Positions 53,640-64,000 of a stretch of DNA of 64,000 bases are shown here, in pieces. Source of the DNA: Ornithodoros turicata (Eukaryota; Arthropoda; Arachnida; Ixodida; Argasidae). The notes under the pieces were generated by a model, which was not told the origin of the DNA, did no database searches, and was given only the letters and a program-made list of their open reading frames with translations. The DNA lies in NCBI RefSeq assembly GCF_037126465.1, contig NC_088203.1, forward strand, positions 78,650,168-78,714,167. Reading direction: 5' to 3'. The number at the start of each line of letters is the position of its first letter. The first letter of the stretch is position 1. The position numbers and the translations under genes were made by a program.

Positions 53640-56350
53640 TACCGCCAAAGCACTGTAGTGCTTTGGACTGCTTAAAAAGGAAGTGAACACGGGACCATGT
53701 CACACTATGCTGCTGCTGTCGCGCACTTAAGAATGGCCGGAACGAAGCGGTCTCCGCCTGCAGAGGAGGGTGCGTTTCACGTTAGTATGAAAATTCGCTT
53801 TATGACCAAAATCTGAAGGAACGGTGGTGGTCATATTAACGAGGGTTCACTGTACACGGAACTGAATAGAGGATGAATGATCAAAGTCACTGAAAAGGTA
53901 TCTGTCCCTTCTATGTTGTTCCAGCCTCAGAACATCAGTTTATCTCCTGAATAGAGGCCCACGGCTTTCTCCTCCAATATGGCGGCGAGGCCCTCACTAG
54001 GGACGCCACTGTGCCGCCTCTTGGTGGGGGTCCTCGTTTCGGTTTCGTTCCTGTTACTTACAGTAAAAACAGTCATATTGGAATGAAAATGCGATTTACT
54101 TGGAACACATATGTCGGTTTCGTTATGAATCACCAGAAAATATCAACGCTGGACAGCCTCTTACACGTGGAATGCCTTCATACCCAATGCAATGTGCGAA
54201 TACTGCCCGGGGACATCCCCACGACACGGTTCGTTCAGTGAACACCAGGGGGCGACTCCCAAACTTTTCGGCGCCAATAGACAAAATTTTAGGTGCGCCC
54301 GTCGGGATGCGCTATCGGATGCATGATTTCGCATTTGTTACTTTTTGGTATGTTCCTTCCCCCCCCCTCCCCGTTGCATGTTCATCATGAACCCTCTGTT
54401 GACAGGCACTCTATAAATAAATAAATAAAAACGAACTTCCATCCGGAAAACGAACCTAAAAAGCAGTGGCTCCTTCCATCAGTATTTCAAGCCTTAATGC
54501 CGTAATCCAGCGAATGGGAAATTTAGGACAGACCCCACGAGACAGGAAACCTAGTTAGCATTCGGCGCTGGCAGCCATGACTCGGTAATTATTCAACATG
54601 CTGGGCTCAAGCACACGGACGAGCAAACAAATAGCGTTGGCAATGGATGGTGCAGGAAATTTGCTTCCACGTTCCGGAAGAAATGCAGGTGAAGGATATG
54701 AGATGTTTCGCCGTACGTTTTCAGTGAAATGGGATATTGTATATGCCGAGTCTTTTCTACGTGGGTCGCTAAAAAAATACCCGGTTAATCCTAATGGAAC
54801 AGAAAAGGATTGCATTCAGTGCTTCTGCGCTTCGGCTAGGTTTACATAACAGCGTTGACCCACGCAAGATATTTGAAATCCTTACATCAGTCCCAAACGA
54901 ATTTTTAAGAAAAATCAATAAAAGTAGCCTCGATAAGCTGATGTCGCCAGAACCAGAAAGGAAGAGAGTAGCTTGAAGACGGTAACAAAGTCTATCCTAC
55001 AAATGATGATTTGGTTTGGTGTAGGGAAAAATAAAACGATGATTTCTTCTGTAGAGCTGTCCAATGTATTTTGCTTCCCGATGGATATTGCTTTGGAACC
55101 GCAATAGAGTAATAAAAATATTAGGCGGGTAAACATAGAGCGTCACCCTACGTGTCCTGAGCAGGGGGTTTGGATGGTTTGCTCACCTGCATACATCTTC
55201 TTGTATACACCTTCAGGCGAGGTCTCACGCCTCTTGGCAATGATAGTGCGTGACATTATAGAGTTTGTAAATGACAAATAATGTGTATCGTACTATGTGA
55301 TAGGGTATCAATTTGAATTCGCACTTTTCACAATTGATTAAACGACTGAAGAATTGTACATTATTCATGTGTAAACGACAGACACACAGAAGGACAAGGA
55401 AGTCAGAGACATTTAAGCGCAAATGAGACTTTTCCACGTCTCCTTCTTTGTAATAGTGACCAGCCTACTTAAATTAAATGCTATACAATCAATCAGTACT
55501 ACGTTTCATGTCCAGCATAATGTTTTGCATGATGCAGTGTTTCAGTACTTCGATATGCCAAAGCGTGCATCAAAGCATGCAATGAAATAGCCTATATACC
55601 AGGGTAATGTATCATGGAATATGATGTTTATTTGTTTGTAAGGAAAAAAAAGAGAGGAGAAATTGAAATTGTCTCCCGACTTGTTCTTCTACTCCACCCC
55701 CACCCCCCACCCCCCAAAAAAAAATACTTCTCACGTGCTCTACTCGCAAGTTCGCTGTATTCACTATTCATATGTTCACTAGAAGTCCACTATTCAGTAT
55801 TATTCACTATTCACATTTATCCCAAGATCATGCACAGAGAATCCTAAAATGTTGTGTCCATCCCCACAGCTCTGAACAAATCTCACAAGTGCCGCAAAGG
55901 CAGCAACCCTCATAAAGGCAAGCGGGACAATTGTATGGTATGGCGTTTGCGTGGGTGTCTGTGTGGGGTCGTACGGTGGTCACGCAGCACCGGTTACTAA
56001 GTGCTATACTGACACATATTTGAGTTGATGGGATCGTGGATGTAAGAATCGCCGAACTCAGGGAACAAGTTCGAGAAAAACACGGCTTTGTGCAAGCAAA
56101 AGAAACTCCACATGTGTAGTTAAGTTAAAGTCACCCGAGAACGTTTTCTGTCACCAGAATGTCCAAACATTTTCTAACGAATGCGGCCGTATTCCGCACT
56201 CTGGGGCATGCAATAATTTTTTAAGCACTTTTTTGCACGCAAATTCGGTGCAAATTCGGCTTGCCAAAAGAAAACGAACACAAGGAAGACTGAGGTACAT
56301 TACAAACGAAGCGCTAACTTTGAACAATATTTATTACAAGGCAACTGTCA
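53640..56350. other. No gene recognised; CTCF-like word at 54242
   Basis: ACACCAGGGGGCGAC (54242-54256) fits the CTCF core. CAATATGGCGGCGAG at about 53977 resembles a YY1-type word. Frames at 54598-54849 and 54794-54976 have no recognised domain. Confidence 0.4.
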
Positions 56351-56352
56351 GC

Positions 56353-56580
56353 TTAAGTATCCAAGTATTCCCTCTCCCCATCAGATAGTGACTTACTTTC
56401 ACAATGAACACACTCCGACCCTAGCTCCCCAATGAGATAAGGCTCCAAGATATCACGCTCCATTCGGTTGGCATATCTGCCTTTCACTTCAGTTCCTTCG
56501 AAGATGCCTTTGCACCCGCATTCCCGCATTTCTTTTGGCGCTCTACTACGTAGTGGATACACACCAACAAGCCCAAACAT
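56353..56580 (-). pseudogene. Possible Penelope-like element C-terminus
   Basis: The 75-codon frame has GRYANRMERDILEPYLI followed by SECVHCESKSLSDGEREYLD. This resembles the last part of Penelope-like element proteins after the GIY-YIG endonuclease motif, where a TRE-like helix, a CVS..S..L segment and a final E..(F/Y)L are usual. The GIY-YIG motif and the reverse transcriptase are not visible upstream on this strand. The identification rests on spacing and a few residues. Confidence 0.4.
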
Positions 56581-59362
56581 CAGTGTTCATTGCAAATAAA
56601 CACCTTCTTTTTTTGTTCTGTAGACTCAGCCGAAAGGTGTAGTAATATTGTTGGAAAAAGTGTTTGCAGAACACCCATCTAAAGCAGTGTTTTAGACAGA
56701 GTATACACCCCCCATGAAATGGTGTTGTGTCTATAATGTGCCATTTGCAATAGCGTTTCAGAAACTCAATTCTGCACGGTGTGAAACCTACACCAGAAAT
56801 GTGTGTGCCATGGGACAAAACACGTACACCCGAAAGGTGTGATAAAATTCAGTGTGCAGGCCACTTTGTGACTTCGCGTATTTCAATTCATCGCAAATAG
56901 CTCTTGACAAAGAAGCGGAATGGAACGTGGTCCCCTCTCTATACTTTATTCCACGTAAAAGTGCATCGTAATTGACCCACTCGAAAGGACTTATTACGCA
57001 TTACTTACACACCACCAGGTGCTAATTACACCAATTTATGCCGGGCGTACGTCAGTGTTGCCAGGAAGAAGTAGAACGACAACGTCTGCATAGGTGTCCG
57101 CTGTAATTGAGGAAACCAGCGTAATTAAACGCATTAAACGCACAAGACAGGCTGTAAAGGCACACCAGTGATTCCCTGGTGATGTTGAAAGGCAATGAGG
57201 GTAATTTTCCGCTAATGAGCTCCACCCGCAGCAGGGTGAATCGTAATTTCGACGCAGTTCTTTGGGCAGAAAACTGAAAGACACGGAGGAAGGTCGAACA
57301 AACATGGTCGTAGAAAGGTATCTGTGTGTCTGTAGTCATGTATGAAGCATCGTTAAGAATGCCTGCCGACGGTTATTCAAGAGACTTTGAATGTACGAAG
57401 GCAATTATAGCGTATTTATTTATTTATGCTTATTACGCTACATCGCCTTGGGGCATAGAGTAGCGGGGGTACAAAACGAGGAATGAACATGTACATAACA
57501 CTACAACAATTACTGCACTACACAATCATGGAAACAACCATTGTCCATAAAAGACTATAATTAGATTAGACTATAAAATATTATAATTGTGTTTCTCTTT
57601 GCATACTTCGTTATATTACACTCGACGAGAAGAGATTTTAAAAAACCGTGGGAAATTTTGCGCGAGCGAACCCTACCATCCATCTGAAGGAATCAATCAT
57701 CATGATAACGCAAAATGTCCATCATGTGTCACCGGATGCTTTCAGTCAAGCTTTGTTATCGTAGGTTCTTTCCACTTCCTTTAAATGTCTTCGGCTGTCC
57801 TGCAGTGCTTCAGAGGGGTGGCGTTGGGTTTCAGAGTTGTTTAAAAGTTCCTACCTCGTCTGGTTTTTTCTACGCGTTGACGGTGCAATGTTTACAGTAC
57901 AAGCAATGGAAGAGATCCTAACGGTAACAGGTTTAACACTGACCCTAACACTAACATACGCGGGTGCTGTGTTGCTTAGGTTCAGCGGAGAATAAACTGA
58001 TATGCATGCTTCTGATGAACGGTACTGTGAGCTTAAGGACAGCGTGATTGTACACAGCCAAAGAAAATGATGGAATACAAAAGAGCAACGAATAATTTGG
58101 TAAAAGACTGATTCATTGATTGGTGAAAGAAAAAAATGGAGATGGCAAAAGAAAAGGAGGATAACGTACCATGTTAATAACGCCTCTGGCTTTCATCGAT
58201 TTTGAGGAACCGTTGCATATACGCTTGCAATGTTCACCGAGACACGTTGGAATATTCAACACGTTTTAATCTATCACGGCTGTACGTTCGGCTTAATATT
58301 GCCGGGGCTTTTTCTTTATCCCTCTTGTACCTTGCAGAGCCGGTTGCCGAGATAATCAAGGAGGTGAACCGGAATGATACTAAGCTGTACTGACAACTCT
58401 GAAGAAAGCAGAATTGCGAGCAAAAGATGAAATATGCAAATAAAGAGAGAAAGAAGCACCAAATGAAAACAAAAACTTCTCTGAAGTGAGGCACACCGCA
58501 CGTAGTATTAGTATTAGCGGACTCTGAATCATTATAAACGGTCGCAGGGCTGAAGTACTAACTGAGATCGCTGCCATTGAAACTCCATTGAAAAGAGGTA
58601 GTATTTGAATAGTTGGCACTTTTCCATTGGTATCATGAGCCCGGTAACACGGACGACGAGATTAAAACTTTGAAAGCACTTTGCGCTGGTGAAGGGAGGG
58701 ATGTATGTGAAGGTGGAGTGACTGGTCGCAGCTACCTTATGCTTCGCATTCGAAGCGCTACTGGATTTTGTAGTAATTTCTCTTCCTCCGGTTTTTATTT
58801 TTCTTTGTCAATAAGTTTCAGGCGCCATATCTCACTGGCAGAAAATAGACAAATTACAATCATAAATTAAGTGAATTGCATTGGCCTGAAAACGAGTAAA
58901 GCGATATAAAATAACGCACCGCTAGAAAAAAAAAAAGAGCGGATGATTAAAAAAAATAAATTAAATAAAGTTGCTTACGAGGGGGAATTTGTATCGATCT
59001 TTACCGAACCTCGAGGAACAATCAGAGGAAAAAGCAAACGCTAATTTAACTCGTCGCGGTGCTATTTTGTGCCCAGCACACAGTATGAAATGCGAAAGTA
59101 AATGACAGAAAGGGAAGAAAGAAGGCGGCTGACACAGAAGCGTGAATTCATTGAAATTTCGACTCTGTGACATCTGGAAATGACAGGGTCGATTGCTCCC
59201 TGACCTACATTCGAGTAACGATTCCAGAGAAATATACGACAACTGAAACAAGAAAAAATCCACTCTATAAACAAGGCAGAGGACACGGACGATCACAATA
59301 AGCGAAACGGAGTTTGTCGTACGTTTTTAAAGGCGCGTGGAAGGTAACTCGAACAAACGTAT
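56581..59362. other. No gene recognised
   Basis: (ATTT)n at 57414-57426 followed by TCGCCTTGGGGCATAGAGTA looks like the end of a LINE. A (GATT)n-type retroposon end is at 58110-58160 (GATTGATTGGTGAAAG). Confidence 0.45.
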
Positions 59363-59365
59363 ATA

Positions 59366-60452
59366 CAGGGTGTTTATTTTTATTCATTACAGAATTCTTA
59401 TAAGAAAAAACTAGCAGAGGAAAATTGATGCCGTTTTTGCAGTTGAGTTATATGGCCAGGCGAGCATTCTTTCGAAGAAATTTTGTAACTACGAGGTCAC
59501 TAATTACCTAAAATTCATTACTTAACTCTTTAATTACGGGATTTCGCGCAAAAGCGACGAAACAGAACGCGAGATATTCCTCGTTGAAAGCCATTCCATG
59601 TTTAAAAAACCATTAAGCGCGCACACGTGTTGAAATATCAATCGCTGGATTTCGTTATGCAAATGGGCCGAAACAAGAACTAAGCACTTTCTGAGCGCAG
59701 AAATGACGCGACCTTCGCCTTATCTGGGTCGCAGAGCGGTCTATCTGACCAACTGATGACCTCCTACACCAATCAGCTCCATCTCTCCAAAGCACGTGTC
59801 CCTCACACGTGGATTGCCTGTCGCTCTTTAGGCGCTCGAAAAGTGCCTAGTTCTTGTTTAGGCTCATTTGCATAGCGAAATTCAGCGATGGATTGGTTTG
59901 GTTTGGTTTGGTTTTAAGGAACAAATAAGATGGAGATGTTTGCTTCACTAATGTGAGGCCCGCAACCCCAGATCAGTTGCACCAGTTACTTTGGTGGAAA
60001 ACTCCTGGAATGATGATGCCAATGAAGGTGAGCAGGATGATGGCGATGTTGATGCTGGTGATGATGATTAGTGGTGGTGGTGATTCCGACAGAAAGCAAG
60101 TACACATACTCTGAGATATCACAGAACGCGATGGATATTTCAACACACGTGCGCATTTAAGGGTTTCTTAAACGTGGAATGGCTTCCAACGAGGAATATT
60201 TTTCGTTCTGTTACCTCGATTTTGCGCGAAATCCCCTAACTAGATAGTTCATACTATCTTACATGGAGTTACATACTTTCTTGGAGAAATGGAGGAATGT
60301 TCGCCTGGCCATAGAACTCAACTGCAAAAACGGCATCCATTTTGCTCTTCTAGTTTTTAATAGTGGTGAATCTCACCATGTCATAGTCATGATTGATTTG
60401 TTGTTGTAAGTTTTTAATAACAATTACGTAACGAATAAAAGCAAGCACCCTG
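59366..60452. mobile_element. Large fold-back element with CAGGGTGT ends
   Basis: The arms of about 330 bp are inverted copies: TTTTTGCAGTTGAGTTATATGG on the left pairs with CATAGAACTCAACTGCAAAAA on the right, and GAAATATCAATCGCTGG pairs with CAGCGATGG...TATTTC. TA flanks both ends. A retroposon is inserted at 59894-60127. Confidence 0.8.
59894..60127 (-). mobile_element. Retroposon with (ACCAA)n tail and 9-bp duplication
   Basis: GCGATGGAT at 59885-59893 is repeated at 60128-60136, and the pairing of the host arms shows the site was single before. The minus-strand tail is ACCAAACCAAACCAAACCAA. The body has GAGGCCCGCAACCCC and ends in a GATGATG-rich stretch. Only a 3' piece of 234 bp is present. 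Confidence 0.8.
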
Positions 60453-60454
60453 TA

Positions 60455-61060
60455 TACAGCGTGTTTCACCACACGTGTTAAAAACCGCATTACAAAACCT
60501 ACTTGTCCGAAAATTATGGGGTCAACGCGATTTATCCCAAGGAAGATTTTCCGATTACTCCTGATCACTTTTACCAAGTTTTATTCGCGAGAAACTGAAT
60601 TTTCCTAATTGAACACCAAAACTTGCCAAGTCAACTTCACCTTAATTTTTATTTTTACAAGAACCTAGAAAACGCTTGCGCGATTCGCTCCACTGCATTG
60701 CAAGATACATTCTCTACTACTCTGGTAATAGATGACAAGAAAAAAAATTGCGAAAAACGTCTGACAACAATGTGACGACAAGAGGGCGGTCCCGTTTCCC
60801 TGGCAGAGCTGCGGCTTCCTATCGCCGGCCTCGAAACAACGTCACGAAACGTCACGCGTAATATACTCCTCCCCCGGCGCCCAGCCGCGCTGCCGGTGCC
60901 CACAGGAAACCACTGAAAACTCGGAAAATGCCGTACATCGGTTTAAAACGAAAGGCACTGACGGGGAGTTCTTCATTGTTTTTTGGACATGTCCAGCACG
61001 TTTTTTGTTTTATGTTTTAGTTTCGGGAGAGAGCGAACTATCCCTTTCAGGTATACGAGC
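60455..61060. repeat. Further fold-back family arm
   Basis: TATACAGCGTGTTTCACCAC abuts the preceding element and reads like another CAGGGTGT-type end, followed by unassigned sequence with a CpG-rich patch at 60830-60900. No closing arm was identified. Confidence 0.35.
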
Positions 61061-61594
61061 TGTTAAAAAAACTCAATTTTTGTTATAAATGTCGAAATGA
61101 ACTTTCTTTCCCATTCCCAAAGGCCCATCCTTCCTCTATCGTTTGACGCAACTCTAGTTACAATCGACCAAGCCGTTCTTGTTTTATACCCTGTTTTTTT
61201 ATGACCTGGTAGGTATTTAAATTTCCTGAAGTAGCACCGGGGGCTGTGTTTTTGAATACTCTGAAACTTCTGGCACAGAGTACCTTGATAAAATTGAACT
61301 CCACCTTTCAACATTCTTTTGCCTCTAGGTAGTTCCAAGTCGTAAACAAGGCGGTCTGTTTACCTATCACTACATTCATGAATAGCGTTCCACGTTTCGG
61401 ATTGTTTGTTCTTTCGATTTGTGTTTCCTGCTAATCTATAAGGGGGAATTTCTGTGTTGGGTCTATGAAACAAGGCTCAGATAGACCTAAGGAAAGAAAA
61501 TTTCTTCTCTGCGATTCGACTGTATGAGACGCAGGGATACACTTGATACACTTGAATAGAATAGCAGAGGCGAGTAAGATATGTCGCCCCTAGC
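61061..61594. other. No gene recognised
   Basis: Only short frames are visible. Confidence 0.5.
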
Positions 61595-61890
61595 TCAATG
61601 TGACGAGACGTCCCGATTTAAGCGGGACAATCCCGCTTTTGCGGCCGTGGTCTCGCTGTCCCACAGCCTACTTGGAGACGGTGTTTTGTCCCGTTTTTGA
61701 CAGGAACCCTCCCCAAATGGAAAAAAAAGTGGCAAAACAAGGGTTTTCTACTCCCACGTTGCCCTCTTCCGGCCACATGTTTCCACGATCAAGCCTAGGG
61801 AATATTATGTTGCGTTCGCTAATAAGCCATCCATAAGACCTAACCTTTCCCTCCTACTTTTTTATATATAATAAACATACCCCCCCCCCT
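61595..61890 (+). repeat. Repeat shared with 20508-20670, and a poly(C) retroposon end
   Basis: GACGGTGTTTTGTCCC and CGCTGTCCCACAG match the earlier copy. At 61838-61884 CCTAACCTTTCCCTCC with AATAAACATACCCCCCCCC is a plus-strand poly(C) tail junction. Confidence 0.55.
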
Positions 61891-63950
61891 CCATCCCTAA
61901 GACAGCTCTTTTTCTTGGGGGGGGGGGGAGATCGCCTGCGCACTCTCTGCTTATGAAGTTGCCTTCATGGGAGGCGAATTGTCTTTATATAGTGATCATC
62001 CATCGCGACGCTGGGGATAAATGACAAAATGGAAGTTCAGCGACTCAGCAAGTTCGGGGCGAGATTTTCCACTCATATCGGTACGAGGACAGTATGTATG
62101 AGGACACAGTAAACAGAATACATTCTGGTCAAAGTGTTTAATATGCGCGCTCGGCAGCACGAAAATTGCAATCTGTATGACGGTTAACCTCCACGCCGCA
62201 AATGAAATACAAAAGACAATACAATCTAGCTCAAAAATACAGACTATCATCTCAATTTTTTTTTCTTTTACAAATCAAGCAATCAATACAGACTAACCTT
62301 ACGTGTAGCATCACGGCACCGTTAGTATTATGAATGCAGACTCGTGCCCGAGACTCGCGCGCACCTATTAATATCACAGAAAAATGCAGAGGTTGCAGAT
62401 AATTTCCAGTGAACGCAGATAAAATGTTTTGATGCGTTTTTCTCAGTTTTAAAATTTTGCATCTCTTCATGTACGGCAAACGCAATTTCTCGAAAAATAT
62501 TATAGTTATGTTGTAATATACTTGGCGGGCGTATTTGCAGATGAATGTAGCACGCATTGAACTAAGAACATCGAAAAGTAATCATTATTCGTGAGGAAAT
62601 GTCCCACTAGAATTAGAACGCAGGAGTGAAACTCTGATTTTTTCATAGATACTTACGAAAAACGCGTTATCTAAAAAACTCCCTTAATCCCAGCAATCTC
62701 CTTTGTTCACAGCACACTAGAAGGATGAAAAAAAAAACTGGTAAATGTTTGTATGCCATTATAATAATAAGAACAACAACAACTACTACATGAATGACGA
62801 TGAGATGAGGTATTATAATAAGAGGCTGCAGAGAGATCGTGTTTGCCATCATGCCCCTTCAAAACACGAAAATCTCTGATAAATCCCTTTTATACAATGA
62901 TTTTTGAATAATATTTGCTCCTAGTATAGTCTCAGCCACCAACGAGTATAGCGATCACGAAACGTACAGAGCGAGGGCCAAAAAGTCTATCAGCTGGTAG
63001 TACGACTTTAGGGAGACATTGGTAGGGCCGTGAGATGACATCGTGTGTAAACTTCAAATTATGCGTAAATACTTTGACAACATGTGTATGTGACAGCGCG
63101 CCTTTGCTTCTTTATATGCATTATTGACTCCAATATGACTTTATCAACTTACGATGAAGACACTCAGACTACAGTTATAGCGTTGAGGACATTCATTCAG
63201 GGGACATTTCACTCCCTTTGCTGAAGACGAAAGGAAGGATGCGCTATCGGGATCCTCTTGGCCCCGTCAATATATTGTTAAATTTATTCGAGAAGTCCCA
63301 TGCACAATCTTTGTGTCTATATATGTGTGTGTGTGCATCCGTGTGTGTATGTTTGTGTGGTTCAATCCCTCTGGATCCAGAAAGAATATCCGGTACCTGG
63401 AACATGTCTCAGTCTGGAAAGAAGTCGCGTGTCATGGGATATCGATCTCATCGGAAGGGCCAACGAGAGCCATAAGAGATTCGTGAGTGGGTCATGGACC
63501 GAACCCGAAGTTGACCCACCAGCTACCTGTCGGGCATGGCCGCGTGCGCGACATTTCATTCATTGATTGATTATGAAAAAGAAGAGAAAAAAAGATAAAG
63601 TTGACTTCACATACATGGACACCAGATACTCAATGGCACGTACTCACTTGAAGACACTATACGGCTGTACGTAACGTAAACACTTGACATAACACAAAAT
63701 AAGTTTCAGTTTTCGTAGCGTCATTTAGATTGTCGTACATTTCATGACAAGTTTTCTGTTTTTGAGCTTGCTTTGAAGAAGCGTGGAAGAGACATGAAGG
63801 CCAGAATATTCAGGAGCGATGCCACGCAGCTTTTTATTGTACACGTGCGACACATTTTATACGACACTGACGATGTTTAATGCGACCAAGCGAAATATGA
63901 GAAAATACAAAGCTCGCTTCTAATACCTACCTTATTCTAACCTTTCCCTT
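61891..63950. other. No gene recognised
   Basis: A G run is at about 61919-61929, a retroposon-like (AAC)n at 62770-62785 and a TG-rich microsatellite at 63320-63358. Frames are short. Confidence 0.5.
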
Positions 63951-64000
63951 CTTATTTTTTTTTTTCCTTTTAGCATTAAACATATCCCCCTACCTTCTTC
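63925..64000 (+). repeat. Poly(C)-tailed retroposon end at the window edge
   Basis: TTCTAACCTTTCCCTTC, a T run and CATTAAACATATCCCCC reproduce the 3' junction of the family. The window ends here. Confidence 0.5.

Noticed and set aside
53640..54300. CpG/YY1-like promoter near 53977
   Set aside because: No exon follows and the composition is ordinary; the single word is weak evidence.

Overview
The window looks like eukaryotic, repeat-saturated, mostly non-coding DNA from a chelicerate, most likely a tick. This is inferred from intron-style coding exons with GT donors, I-type and L1/Tx1-type LINE fragments, mariner, hAT and PIF/Harbinger elements, a P2X7-like intracellular-domain gene copy, THAP and MADF fragments, and many fold-back MITEs. 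No bacterial-type operon, CRISPR array, rRNA gene or intact tRNA gene was seen.

The one convincing host gene is at 39960-40490 (+). A GC-rich promoter/5'UTR leads into a 267-bp first coding exon whose product closely resembles the N-terminal PH region of Ras-specific guanine nucleotide releasing factors (RasGRF1/2). It ends at a canonical CAG|GTGCGT donor. I found no second exon, so 40491 to the end of the window is probably intron, filled with retroposon ends, SINEs and DNA transposons. Other gene-like fragments are a P2X7-like domain copy (36847-37464, -), a THAP-like exon with compensating frameshifts (23116-23379, -), a fragment like those in tick SWIM/YqaJ-type proteins (28815-29099, -), a possible Penelope-like C-terminus (56353-56580, -) and a MADF-like ORF inside a Harbinger element (1024-1191, +).

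The left part (1-10 kb) holds a palindromic element (1-607), a head-to-head pair of dead mariners carrying a Harbinger insertion (627-3195), fold-back MITEs sharing CAGGGTGTCC ends (3198-4787), and a 178-bp satellite (5690-9905). The satellite was invaded by a 5'-truncated L1/Tx1 LINE and a hAT-type MITE, both with clean target-site duplications. From 14.5 to 20.5 kb lies a nest of hAT-type elements, one holding a recognisable hAT C-terminal dimerisation segment. From 20.8 to 35 kb several I-type LINE fragments lie on the minus strand; the best keeps a 971-codon RT-RNase H-zinc knuckle frame. At 47.0-47.9 kb a 901-bp LTR element has two LTRs that are identical by eye. A diverged solo LTR of the same family, with its own 4-bp duplication, sits in the P2X7-like copy 10 kb upstream. 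At 52.1-53.6 kb is a 1.55-kb element with ends built from iterated ~16-bp units and a 9-bp flanking duplication.

Together the window records serial insertion. Because many elements landed inside others whose undisturbed sequence also occurs here, their ends and duplications can be read without a database. Family names for repeats come from motifs, end structure and duplication length, not from any search.
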